Source: Chryseobacterium joostei (GTDB lineage Bacteria > Bacteroidota > Bacteroidia > Flavobacteriales > Weeksellaceae). From it: a DNA stretch of 64,000 nucleotides. Location: contig NZ_CP033926.1 in the NCBI RefSeq assembly GCF_003815775.1, positions 4,526,001 to 4,590,000 of the forward strand. The letters are read 5' to 3'. Of the stretch, positions 17,434 through 25,112 are shown piece after piece. Numbering within the stretch: the stretch's first letter is position 1; each line of letters begins with the position of its first letter. The position numbers and the translations under genes are program-made. A model generated the notes under the pieces. The model saw nothing but the letters and a program-made list of their open reading frames with translations, had not been told where the DNA came from and ran no database searches.

Positions 17434-17449
17434 ATTCTGTTAAAACGAT
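17434..17449 (+). repeat. Degenerate copy of the island intergenic repeat
   Basis: ATTCTGTTAAAACGAT resembles the repeat AATCTCAAAAAACGAT seen at 17985, 20237, 20611 and 20800, but with a shorter A run and a changed middle. Confidence 0.35.
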
Positions 17450-17483
17450 ATAAACATAAATCATATGAGTAATTGAAAATGCT

Positions 17484-17579
17484 ATGTTCTTGTCTAGCCA
17501 TGAAAATGGGAAAGTAATTGAGGAAATGGAAAAATTCGTAAGAAAAGAGATTGAAAAATTAAATGATTATAAAAAATAA
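17484..17579 (+). CDS. 31-codon reading frame, possible gene remnant
   Basis: Reads MFLSSHENGKVIEEMEKFVR and eleven more residues, ending in a Lys-rich helix, and stops seven bases before the next gene. It looks like the C-terminal helix of a longer protein rather than a complete gene. Spacing could couple it to the gene at 17586. Confidence 0.3.
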   Translation: MFLSSHENGKVIEEMEKFVRKEIEKLNDYKK

Positions 17580-17585
17580 GAAAAA

Positions 17586-17984
17586 ATGACAACTTTGACT
17601 ATACAACTACCTGATGAAGAAGCTGAACTTTTAATACCACTTTTGAAAAAATTCAAAGCTAAAATTACTTCTAAAAGTTCAACACCAAATAAAGTTATTC
17701 TTCAAATAACAGAAGAAGATTCTAGAGAAATAGTAATTGTAAAAAACATTAAACCGATTCATTTTGAAAATAGAACTATTGAAAAATTCAATGTTGGAGA
17801 TAAAGCTTGGATATCATGGGATGGTAAAAAAGCTATACCAGTAACAATTACAGAAGTAACGGAACGTAATTACTCATTTAAAATTGAAAAGCCTCTAAAA
17901 AATAAAGGAAATGAACATTTTCTTTTTTTAGATGAAGTACGTAGTACTCCCGAATTAGCTTGTATGAATCGCGTAACTTCTTAA
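17586..17984 (+). CDS. Unknown 132-residue island protein with antitoxin-like N-terminus
   Basis: The first 30 residues (MTTLTIQLPDEEAELLIPLL) have the strand-then-helix pattern of small ribbon-helix-helix-like or DUF2683-like antitoxin N-termini. Residues 70-132 form a separate strand-rich part (VGDKAWISWDGKKAIPVTIT) resembling a small SH3-like barrel. No toxin partner is evident next to it. Function unknown; it is one unit of the array, followed by a clear repeat copy. Confidence 0.6.
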   Translation: MTTLTIQLPDEEAELLIPLLKKFKAKITSKSSTPNKVILQITEEDSREIVIVKNIKPIHFENRTIEKFNVGDKAWISWDGKKAIPVTITEVTERNYSFKIEKPLKNKGNEHFLFLDEVRSTPELACMNRVTS

Positions 17985-17998
17985 TATCAAAAAACGAT
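17985..17998 (+). repeat. Island intergenic repeat, copy 2
   Basis: TATCAAAAAACGAT, 14 bases before the start codon of the protease gene. It shares TCAAAAAACGAT with the copies at 20237 and 20800. Confidence 0.6.
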
Positions 17999-18011
17999 GT
18001 AATCGAAAATT

Positions 18012-18863
18012 ATGAATAAAAATATTGCGGAACTTTCCAGGCTTATAAGCAATAGTATTCTTACTCATACTCCTATTATAAATTTACCCCAACCACCATC
18101 AGCAAAACCAGTTGGTTGTGGAATTTATTTAAAAACAGATTCCGCAAGATATTTAATAAGTGCAGGACATCTATTAAACGTTGATGATTGGAAAAAATTC
18201 ATCGCTCCAGCAGGAGGTGATAAAATGATATGGCTTAATGGAGTTTTGGCAACTACTTATAATAAAAATAATGATAATCTTGATATAGACTTTTCTGTTT
18301 TAAGATTTTCATCCCGAATGAATAAGCATTTCACTGATGAGCAATGGATATTTATTTCAAATGATCAAATTCTTGTAAATCATAAAATTGATTATAATGG
18401 ATATTATTTTGTAGCTGGTTATCCTATAAGTGGTGTCAAGAAGAAGGTTGGGGAAGCAGTGTTTAATCCAATTCCTTTAAAATTGATTACTCAATCTATT
18501 CTACAAAAAAGGTATGCTAAGTTAGGTTATAGTGAAGAACAATTTATTTTAGTTGAGTATCGTAGAAAATTACAAGCATTCGGTGCTAAACAAGCCCAAA
18601 TAACGAAAGAGATACAAGGTATTAGCGGGAGTGGTCTTTGGTATGTGCCGGATTTCAATGATAAAGACGAAAATGGAATTCCTAAATATTTTCTTGTGGG
18701 AATTATGACTGAAAATCACAAAGACAAAGGGTTCCTACTTGCCTTAAAGATTGATTTTGTTACAGAAATAATAATTCAAGCCTTCGCTGACAAAGCATTT
18801 GATCATTCAAGCTTTAATCTTACCTCTAATTTACCCAATATTCAAATAGTACAAGAATTATAA
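18012..18863 (+). CDS. Trypsin-like serine protease, cytoplasmic
   Basis: The 283-residue protein has the layout of a chymotrypsin/trypsin fold: GCGIYLKTDSARYLISAGHLL with His53, DIDFSVLRF with Asp93 and GISGSGLW with Ser205 give a plausible catalytic triad. There is no signal peptide, unlike secreted or DegP-type proteases, and no PDZ domain. Stand-alone intracellular trypsin-like domains are frequent in bacterial defence and conflict systems. The next gene, 61 bases on, encodes a protein with a HEPN RNase motif, which suggests a two-gene module. Protease fold is likely; substrate unknown. Confidence 0.72.
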   Translation: MNKNIAELSRLISNSILTHTPIINLPQPPSAKPVGCGIYLKTDSARYLISAGHLLNVDDWKKFIAPAGGDKMIWLNGVLATTYNKNNDNLDIDFSVLRFSSRMNKHFTDEQWIFISNDQILVNHKIDYNGYYFVAGYPISGVKKKVGEAVFNPIPLKLITQSILQKRYAKLGYSEEQFILVEYRRKLQAFGAKQAQITKEIQGISGSGLWYVPDFNDKDENGIPKYFLVGIMTENHKDKGFLLALKIDFVTEIIIQAFADKAFDHSSFNLTSNLPNIQIVQEL

Positions 18864-18924
18864 CTACCAATAAATAAAACTTCACTTTTTCAATTTCCTT
18901 AACCTTGCTAAGCTAACAAACATT

Positions 18925-20169
18925 ATGACACCGAACAGAAAACAATTACTACTTTTTAATGATTTGATAAATTGGATTTTTAAGTTTTGTCCTGACTTAG
19001 AGGATTACAACTCTGATCTGATATTTGATGAAGAAAGAATTAACGAAATTATTACTGAAGAAGAAGATATTACTGAAATTGAGTTTTTTTTCTTAGGTGA
19101 ACAAAATTACACTACTGTTATTTTCGAGGAATTTATTGACTTGGCTGATCAGATCAAGTCACTTATGATAATAAATGAGGGGTTTATTAAAACCAAAAAT
19201 CACAGCTTCTACATAGTTTCCGCTAATGACTCTCGAGGCGATTTTATTCTTAATGAAAATCATAATCTGCAATTGCACGTAAAAGGAAAAAAAATTTCAG
19301 TAGATATCGTCAGTGAATCAATTATAGTGGGATTAGCCGCATGCAATCTTGCAATGTATGATGATAATTATTGGGGTACAATTACACCATATCAGGCGAT
19401 AAATATTTCATATGAAGATCATGAATGTAGACTTAATGACATGGATGAATTAGCATTATTAAATTCTTATTTATTTGAAATTGCAGATACTTTAAACATT
19501 GCTTTAATCCGAACTGACATACATCTTCCAGAAGAATATGAATACTTAGAAGATGAAGAACAATATGAGTCACTTAGAGAACTTGAACCTTTTAACGAAG
19601 GCATGAAATTATTTACTTCGGCTGTACAAATAGAAGATGAAGAACTAAAGTTCTTAAATTTCTATAAGGTTCTTGAACATTATTCTCCTATTGCCGTTAA
19701 TATTGAGGCAAATGAATTAATGCGGAAAAAATTAGATTCGCCTAAAAGTAAATTTGAAGATGGAGATTTTATCCGCTCAATTTTTCAACTTGCAAATTCA
19801 ATGCGAGATCGATTTAACGATGAAGATTTAATAAAGTCTGCGTTTGGAACTTGTGTAGATTTTATTGGCTTATATGAAGAACTTCCCTTAAGTATTCAAA
19901 AAAAAATAACAGGTCATTTAAAACTAAAAAAGCTTGAGTATGGTATAGATAGACAGCAAATTAGTATAGCTTCCAATATTGCTGCAAAGATTATCTATAA
20001 AACTAGAAATAAAGTGGTTCATGCTAAATCAAACTTTATTCCCGATGGTGAGGAAATTAAAAGCGACGAATTTGCACAATTAAATCAATTTATGAAATTT
20101 GCTAGTTCACAAGCTATTAGATGGTATGCTCGACAACCAAATCATCTCAAACAAGAAATAATTAATTAA
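18925..20169 (+). CDS. HEPN-motif protein, putative RNase
   Basis: The 414-residue protein is acidic and unrecognised in its first half. The C-terminal half is helical: LKFLNFYKVLEHYSPI resembles the first helix of Apea-like HEPN domains, and RNKVVH (361-366) matches the HEPN catalytic pattern R-x4-6-H. HEPN domains are metal-independent RNases in many toxin and phage-defence systems. No membrane segment or signal. It follows the trypsin-like protease gene on the same strand. HEPN assignment rests on this motif and the helical context and is moderate. Confidence 0.65.
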   Translation: MTPNRKQLLLFNDLINWIFKFCPDLEDYNSDLIFDEERINEIITEEEDITEIEFFFLGEQNYTTVIFEEFIDLADQIKSLMIINEGFIKTKNHSFYIVSANDSRGDFILNENHNLQLHVKGKKISVDIVSESIIVGLAACNLAMYDDNYWGTITPYQAINISYEDHECRLNDMDELALLNSYLFEIADTLNIALIRTDIHLPEEYEYLEDEEQYESLRELEPFNEGMKLFTSAVQIEDEELKFLNFYKVLEHYSPIAVNIEANELMRKKLDSPKSKFEDGDFIRSIFQLANSMRDRFNDEDLIKSAFGTCVDFIGLYEELPLSIQKKITGHLKLKKLEYGIDRQQISIASNIAAKIIYKTRNKVVHAKSNFIPDGEEIKSDEFAQLNQFMKFASSQAIRWYARQPNHLKQEIIN

Positions 20170-20236
20170 CGACAATGGTTTTGCAATTTTGCACCATAAT
20201 TATAAGCTCCCAAAATGTAAATAATAGGTAAAACTA

Positions 20237-20253
20237 AATCTCAAAAAACGATT
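20237..20253 (+). repeat. Island intergenic repeat, copy 3
   Basis: AATCTCAAAAAACGATT, immediately before the start codon at 20256. Identical to the copy at 20800-20816. Confidence 0.7.
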
Positions 20254-20255
20254 CG

Positions 20256-20605
20256 ATGAAAAATAAAAAGCTACTCTATATAACATCTTTTCTATTCTTA
20301 ATAGTGTTTTTTTTGTGTTTTATTTTAATACAGATAGAAGTGAGAAATACATATATTGATATTATTTACTCAGCGGTTATCTTATCAACTATGGTTACTA
20401 ATGTAGCTCTATTTTTTAATCTAATACTAATGCTAAAAGATAAATCTAAAAAAATGATCAAATGCAATAAAAGCAATAAAAGCAAATACTTATAGATTAT
20501 TTATCTCAAAATGGATTTTCAAATGAAAGTGCAACACTTTATGTAAATAATTTATTAAAGAATCCGGAAAATATTGATAAACTTAAAGAAACCATTTTTA
20601 AATAA
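20256..20605 (+). pseudogene. Small membrane protein gene, probably frameshifted
   Basis: An intact frame (20256-20495) encodes 79 residues with two hydrophobic segments (LLYITSFLFLIVFFLCFILI and a second near 35-60). It stops just after a slippery A-rich repeat (AGCAATAAAAGCAATAAAAG). In the -1 frame, reading goes on from 20480 to 20605 with a sensible tail (LIDYLSQNGFSNESATLYVN, then NLLKNPENIDKLKETIFK). I read this as one gene broken by a frameshift, though two separate pieces are possible. Function unknown. Confidence 0.45.
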
Positions 20606-20610
20606 TTCAT

Positions 20611-20626
20611 AATCTTAAAAAACGAT
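20611..20626 (+). repeat. Island intergenic repeat, copy 4
   Basis: AATCTTAAAAAACGAT, 17 bases before the start at 20643; one change from the consensus. Confidence 0.65.
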
Positions 20627-20642
20627 AAAAACTAAATAATTT

Positions 20643-20789
20643 ATGAAAAAAAAGAAGTTCTATATTTTCGCAATAATATCAGTAATTATAGTGTTTTTAG
20701 TTTTTGTTTCTAAATATGAAAAAGGATTAAAAATTGGAACCTGGGGAAAAAATAGATCGATAAACTGGGAATGGAACTTTGACTTCTGA
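20643..20789 (+). CDS. 48-residue membrane protein
   Basis: A short frame begins with four Lys and a single membrane helix (FYIFAIISVIIVFLVFVS) followed by a Trp-rich tail (TWGKNRSINWEWNFDF). It is flanked on both sides by copies of the island repeat, which marks it as one cassette-like unit. No family recognised. Confidence 0.5.
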   Translation: MKKKKFYIFAIISVIIVFLVFVSKYEKGLKIGTWGKNRSINWEWNFDF

Positions 20790-20799
20790 TGATAATCAA

Positions 20800-20816
20800 A
20801 ATCTCAAAAAACGATT
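20800..20816 (+). repeat. Island intergenic repeat, last copy
   Basis: AATCTCAAAAAACGATT, identical to copy 3, and the last copy before the tRNA-Leu gene. Confidence 0.7.
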
Positions 20817-20865
20817 TATAAATTAGATAAAAAATCAGCCACTCTTTTGACCATCCTAAAAATTA

Positions 20866-20902
20866 AAATCCCCTGAAAATCAAATGATTTCAGGGGATTT
20901 TT
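20866..20902. terminator. Terminator between island and tRNA-Leu
   Basis: AAATCCCCTGAAAAT pairs with ATTTCAGGGGATTT (one position unpaired), with T on the plus side and A before it. It can end both the island transcript and the leftward tRNA transcript. Confidence 0.75.
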
Positions 20903-20903
20903 G

Positions 20904-20983
20904 TACCCAGGACCGGGATCGAACCGGTACTCCTAAGAACTGGTGTTTGAGACCAGCGCGTCTACCAATTCCGCCACCTGGGC
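20904..20983 (-). tRNA. tRNA-Leu (anticodon CAA)
   Basis: On the minus strand the RNA starts GCCCAGGTGGCGGAATTGG and ends with the T arm GGTTCGATCCC and acceptor CCTGGGT plus A. The D loop, the anticodon stem CTGGT/ACCAG with loop CTCAAAC, and a class II variable arm are all present. The anticodon CAA reads UUG. CCA is not encoded. Its 3' end faces the recombinase island, a common integration point for mobile DNA. Confidence 0.95.
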
Positions 20984-21076
20984 TTGATGTTTACTTCAAA
21001 CGTTACTGTTTGTTTCAAATTGGTGTGCAAATATAGGAACTTTTTTCAATGTTCAAAAGCTTTTCGAGGATTTTTT

Positions 21077-21844
21077 TTAAAAAATTATTTCCAAACCATC
21101 GTAGGCAAGGTGCATTCCGGATGGAAGCTGCTTATCTTCAATATCATGCAATCCCAAATGATGACTGATGTGGGTTAAAAATAATTTCTTAGGTTTTAGC
21201 TCCTCAAACAACTTGATAACATCGGGAAGAATAAAATGGGCAGGATGTGGATCAAATTTTCTAATACAGTTTAGAATTAAGACGTCCAGATTCTTCAGTT
21301 TTTCCTTTTCCGTATCAGAAATAAAACCGGCATCTGTAATATAGGCAAGCTTTTTAAACTTATACCCAAACACAGAAATTTTATAATGAATAACTTCAAC
21401 AGGGGTAATCTCTGTATCCAAAACATGAAAAGGTTTATTTTCTATTTCATGAAGCTCAAAGGCTGGTGCTCCAGGATATCTTACATCTGCAAAAGCATAG
21501 GGAAAACGATTTTTTATTTCATGGGCAACCCTCGAATAACAGTAGAGTGGCACATCTTTTCCACTTTTAAAAATAAGCGGACGCATGTCATCAAGCCCAA
21601 TTACATGATCATTATGCTCATGGGTAATGAGTGCAATATCTACAGTATGTTCATGATTGGTAAGCATTTGCTGCCTGAAATCCGGGCCGCAATCTATGAG
21701 TATTTTTTTATTTTCCTCCGTAGTCACCATCACGGAAGAACGCAAGCGCTTATCCTTGGGATTTTCGGAAATACACACCTCACAGGTGCAGCCTATAACG
21801 GGCACACCTTGAGAAGTACCAGTTCCTAAAAATTTCAACTTCAT
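21077..21844 (-). CDS. MBL-fold metallohydrolase, PhnP-like
   Basis: The preferred start at 21844 (MKLKFLGTGTSQGVPVIGC) gives 255 residues; an ATG 16 codons upstream adds a stretch not seen in the family. The metal-binding motif is THEHNDHVIGLDD (HxHxDH), and the N-terminal Cys pair GCTCEVC with DKRLRSS is typical of the PhnP/Zn-dependent subgroup that cleaves cyclic or phosphodiester substrates. A late LFLTHISHHLG supplies another metal His. It is a cytoplasmic enzyme of unknown physiological substrate, placed next to tRNA-Leu and divergent from the next gene. Confidence 0.85.
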   Translation of the reverse strand: MKLKFLGTGTSQGVPVIGCTCEVCISENPKDKRLRSSVMVTTEENKKILIDCGPDFRQQMLTNHEHTVDIALITHEHNDHVIGLDDMRPLIFKSGKDVPLYCYSRVAHEIKNRFPYAFADVRYPGAPAFELHEIENKPFHVLDTEITPVEVIHYKISVFGYKFKKLAYITDAGFISDTEKEKLKNLDVLILNCIRKFDPHPAHFILPDVIKLFEELKPKKLFLTHISHHLGLHDIEDKQLPSGMHLAYDGLEIIF

Positions 21845-21898
21845 TTTGTTTTGAGGTTGGTTTAATTTTGGTAAATTTACAAAAAATTTCATGTCCTA

Positions 21899-23326
21899 AT
21901 GTATCAGAAACTAACTCCTAAACAAAAAGCATTAACAATTAATCTAGATCCTACTATTTATGGTACTTTCGCAGAAATTGGAGCAGGGCAGGAGACTGTT
22001 CGTCACTTTTTTAGAGCAGGGGGGGCTTCCGGTACGATTGCTAAGGCAATGTCTGCCTATGACAAGGATTTTAGTGATGCCATCTACGGAAAGGAAGTAA
22101 AAAACAGGTATGTTACCCAAAACAGACTTCGTAAAATGCTTCGCTATGAAGTAGCATTGATCGAGGAAAGAATTTCAAGGGATAACAATCCTGATAGAAA
22201 ATTCTTCTCCTATGCTAACACTGTAACTACCATCAATTTTGATAAGACAGTAAGAGGTCACGGTTGGGTAGGGATTCGTTTTCAAACAAAGGAAAATGAG
22301 GATTACAATGAGATTGTAATTCACGTAAAATTCAAAGAAAATGATGCTACCTTACAACAGGAAACCTTAGGGAATCTGGGAGTAAACCTTATTTTCGGAG
22401 CTTTCAATTACTTTGACAATCCAAGAACATTAGTAGAATCTTTGTATGATGATGTAGCTAAAGACAATCTTGAAATTGATATGATTGATTTCAGTGGTCC
22501 TGCTTTTGAATACGTAGACAATAGATTGATGTCTCTTCAGTTGGTGAAAAACGGAATGACTGATGCGGTGATCTTTAACTCTCAAGGGAGTAACATGCTT
22601 CCTGCAGATGTATTGTACAAGAAAAATATTTTTGCAGTAAGAGGAAGCTTCAGACCCGTTACCAAGGTAAATATTGACATGCTTCAAAATGGTATGGATA
22701 TGTTCTTTAAGGACGCCATCTGTACCCATGAAGAAACAGAAGTCCTTATTGAAATTACCATTTCCAACCTTAGGGCAGATGGGGATATTGATGAAAGGGA
22801 TTTCCTGGACAGAGTAGATATTTTAGGAAAACTAGGATATACTGTTATTATTTCAAACTTCTCAGAATATTACAGACTTATCGATTATTTTGCCTCTTAC
22901 ACAAGTGGAGATATCGGAGTTGCAATGGGTGTAAATAACCTATTGATGGTATTCGACGAGAAATACTATAAAAACCTTTCAGGAGGAATCCTTGAAGCAT
23001 TTGGTAAGTTTTTCCGAAACGGAATGAGGGTATATCTGTATCCTTATAAAGATCCGGAAACGCATCAGCTATTAGACTCTTCAAATCTTAAAGTAGAAGA
23101 AAACCTTAAGGAGTTATACAAATATTTCAAACGTAACAACCGTATTGTAGATATTACCAATCATAACCCTGAGTTTTTGGAAATTTACTCACGAGAAATA
23201 TTGAGGAAAATAGCATGCTGTGTTAAAGGTTGGGAAACTCAGGTTCCGGATGGGGTTGCCGAAATGATCAAAGAGCGTGGAATGTTCGGATATAAAGACG
23301 AACTTCCTTTAAAACAATTCTCTTAA
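21899..23326 (+). CDS. Conserved Bacteroidota protein of unknown function
   Basis: The 475-residue protein is well formed (for example NLDPTIYGTFAEIGAGQETV, FFRAGGASGTIAKAMSAYDK, VDNRLMSLQLVKNGMTDAVI) and has the feel of a strongly conserved family, but I cannot name its activity. No signal peptide or membrane helix is visible, so it is probably a cytoplasmic enzyme. It precedes the fRMsr gene by 13 bases and is likely co-transcribed with it. Database labels for such proteins vary and should not be trusted without evidence. Confidence 0.8.
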   Translation: MYQKLTPKQKALTINLDPTIYGTFAEIGAGQETVRHFFRAGGASGTIAKAMSAYDKDFSDAIYGKEVKNRYVTQNRLRKMLRYEVALIEERISRDNNPDRKFFSYANTVTTINFDKTVRGHGWVGIRFQTKENEDYNEIVIHVKFKENDATLQQETLGNLGVNLIFGAFNYFDNPRTLVESLYDDVAKDNLEIDMIDFSGPAFEYVDNRLMSLQLVKNGMTDAVIFNSQGSNMLPADVLYKKNIFAVRGSFRPVTKVNIDMLQNGMDMFFKDAICTHEETEVLIEITISNLRADGDIDERDFLDRVDILGKLGYTVIISNFSEYYRLIDYFASYTSGDIGVAMGVNNLLMVFDEKYYKNLSGGILEAFGKFFRNGMRVYLYPYKDPETHQLLDSSNLKVEENLKELYKYFKRNNRIVDITNHNPEFLEIYSREILRKIACCVKGWETQVPDGVAEMIKERGMFGYKDELPLKQFS

Positions 23327-23339
23327 AAAAATTAAAACA

Positions 23340-23789
23340 ATGTCAGAATTAAAGAAAAGACTTTCCTCTATTCTTGAAAGTCCTAAGCACAATACAGAAG
23401 AGAAACTTGAAAAAGTTTGTCATTTATTGGATCAGGAGATTTCTTATTTCAACTGGACCGGTTTCTATTTTAAAAATGGAGATAAGGATGAATTAATCCT
23501 AGGCCCTTACGTAGGAGCACCTACAGATCATACCATTATTCCTTATGGAAAAGGTATCTGTGGGCAGGTTGCTGTTTCTAATGAGACATTTGTAGTACCT
23601 GATGTACATGAAGAAAGCAACTACTTAAGCTGTTCAATTGATACAAAGGCTGAAATTGTAGTTCCAATCTTTAAAGATGGAAAAAACATCGGCCAGATTG
23701 ATATTGATTCACATACAGTAGATCCTTTTACCAATGAAGATCGTGAGCTATTGGAATGGCTTTGTAACGAAGTTTCCAAAATCTTGTAA
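23340..23789 (+). CDS. msrC: Free methionine-(R)-sulfoxide reductase, GAF fold
   Basis: The 149-residue GAF-domain protein has the fRMsr pattern: FNWTGFYF near residue 38, GKGICGQVA with one active Cys, and NYLSCSIDTKAEIVVPI with another. These enzymes reduce free methionine-R-sulfoxide and help repair oxidative damage. Length matches the family (about 150-165). It follows the unknown conserved gene closely and is followed by a terminator. Confidence 0.85.
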   Translation: MSELKKRLSSILESPKHNTEEKLEKVCHLLDQEISYFNWTGFYFKNGDKDELILGPYVGAPTDHTIIPYGKGICGQVAVSNETFVVPDVHEESNYLSCSIDTKAEIVVPIFKDGKNIGQIDIDSHTVDPFTNEDRELLEWLCNEVSKIL

Positions 23790-23815
23790 TTAGATATTCA
23801 ATAAAATATAATATA

Positions 23816-23845
23816 AACTCCGGCTTTTATGGCTGGAGTTTTTTA
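23816..23845. terminator. Terminator after msrC
   Basis: AACTCC-GGC and GCT-GGAGTT form a hairpin followed by six T, between the converging msrC and cupin genes. Confidence 0.6.
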
Positions 23846-23849
23846 TGTT

Positions 23850-24317
23850 TTATGGGTTATTGGTGGTAATGACAAACATGATTAAAGGTTCATTCCCTGT
23901 ATTTTCAATAGAATGATAACCAATAGAACTAATGGCCGTAATATCACCTTTTTGGAGTGTTTTTTTGCGTACTGTTCCCTCTGTTCCGGTTCTTTCACGA
24001 TATTCTCCGGTTCCATGTACTACAACATATAATTCCTCCTCATTCCTTGCATTGTGAGTATGAAACCCCGATTCGTCACCTTTGTTCAGTAAAACCATAT
24101 AAGCAGCCAAACGATTATTGGCTAGTTCTTCCTGATCAAACATTTGTATCATATATACAGTTCCGTTTCCACCATACATATTTTCACGTTTATCAATACG
24201 CATGAAGGCTCGTTCTTCCTTTTCAAATGCCATTACATAAAGGTTAATATATTTTGAAACTTCTTGTATAACGTGCTCAAATTCTGATCCTTCAGATAAT
24301 ATAACTGTTCCAGACAT
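23850..24317 (-). CDS. Cupin-domain protein
   Basis: The 155-residue protein has a single cupin barrel with the metal-site motif GFHTHNARNEEELYVVVHG (two His and Glu) and the second motif's GYHSIENTGNEPLIMF. Single-domain cupins bind a metal and act as dioxygenases, isomerases or binding proteins; the role here cannot be told. It lies 28 bases after the BtuF-like gene on the same strand and probably shares its transcript. Confidence 0.82.
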   Translation of the reverse strand: MSGTVILSEGSEFEHVIQEVSKYINLYVMAFEKEERAFMRIDKRENMYGGNGTVYMIQMFDQEELANNRLAAYMVLLNKGDESGFHTHNARNEEELYVVVHGTGEYRERTGTEGTVRKKTLQKGDITAISSIGYHSIENTGNEPLIMFVITTNNP

Positions 24318-24345
24318 ATGGGTTAAATGTTTGAGGTTAAAAAAA

Positions 24346-25086
24346 TCAACTTTGCTGTATCAGATGAATTTTCGCCAGTAATTCCCTGAAATAATTCTCG
24401 CATTTTGCAATATGTGTTCCATACCAGGAAAATGCCTCACCATCTACAATCATAATCTTTTTATCAGGGTAAACCGCTTGCAGTTCCTCCATATGTTTTT
24501 CTTTAAATGGAAACGGTTCAGAAGAAAGCATGATCAGATCAGCATCCACCAGATCTTCAGTCTTGATTTCAGGATAGCGGGTTCTTTCTTTAAAAATATT
24601 TTCAAAGCCGATTTCTGTTAAAATCCTATTGATAAAGGTATCTCCACCAATGGTCATATAAGGGTTTTTCCAGATAAGATAGGCTGCTTTTACAGGAGTT
24701 TCAAGTTTCGCCTGATGAAGAATATCGTAGATTTTAATATTGAATAATTGGGCTCTGTCTTCCTTTCCTAAAAGCTTTCCAAGATTTTTTAGAAGATAAT
24801 AATTGTCCTCAATGGTTTCAACATTGGTTACTGTAACCTTAAAGTCATCCATTAAAGCTTCCACCTGCTCCTTGATGTTTTCCTCCTTATTGGCGAGAAT
24901 CAAATCAGGTTGTAAAGCTTTTATCTTATCAATATTAATATTTTTGGTTCCTCCGATTACAGGTACATTCTTTACCATGTCTTGAGGATGAATACAGAAT
25001 TTTGTCCTGCCTACCACTTCATTTTCGGTCAGTCCTAAGTCAAATAAAGCCTCAGTAATAGAGGGTACAAGTGAAACGATTTTCAT
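24346..25086 (-). CDS. BtuF-like cobalamin/metal-binding protein
   Basis: The 246-residue protein resembles the substrate-binding fold of B12 and siderophore ABC transporters: KIVSLVPSITEALFDLGL, VVGRTKFCIHP, IDKIKALQPDLILANKEENI and MTIGGDTFINRILTEIGF. It lacks a signal peptide or lipobox, so unlike true BtuF it may stay in the cytoplasm, as do several Bacteroidota relatives. Cobalamin genes lie 14 kb away, with no direct link. It follows mgtE on the same strand with a 26-base gap. Confidence 0.8.
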   Translation of the reverse strand: MKIVSLVPSITEALFDLGLTENEVVGRTKFCIHPQDMVKNVPVIGGTKNINIDKIKALQPDLILANKEENIKEQVEALMDDFKVTVTNVETIEDNYYLLKNLGKLLGKEDRAQLFNIKIYDILHQAKLETPVKAAYLIWKNPYMTIGGDTFINRILTEIGFENIFKERTRYPEIKTEDLVDADLIMLSSEPFPFKEKHMEELQAVYPDKKIMIVDGEAFSWYGTHIAKCENYFRELLAKIHLIQQS

Positions 25087-25112
25087 ATTGGCATTTTAGA
25101 AGATGCCTAAAA

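Noticed and set aside
15200..20900. CRISPR array
   Set aside because: Repeats are spaced irregularly by hundreds to thousands of bases with genes between them, and no cas gene is seen.
20984..21178. 64-codon frame after tRNA-Leu
   Set aside because: Opposite to the MBL hydrolase end and overlapping spacer; no start signal or family.
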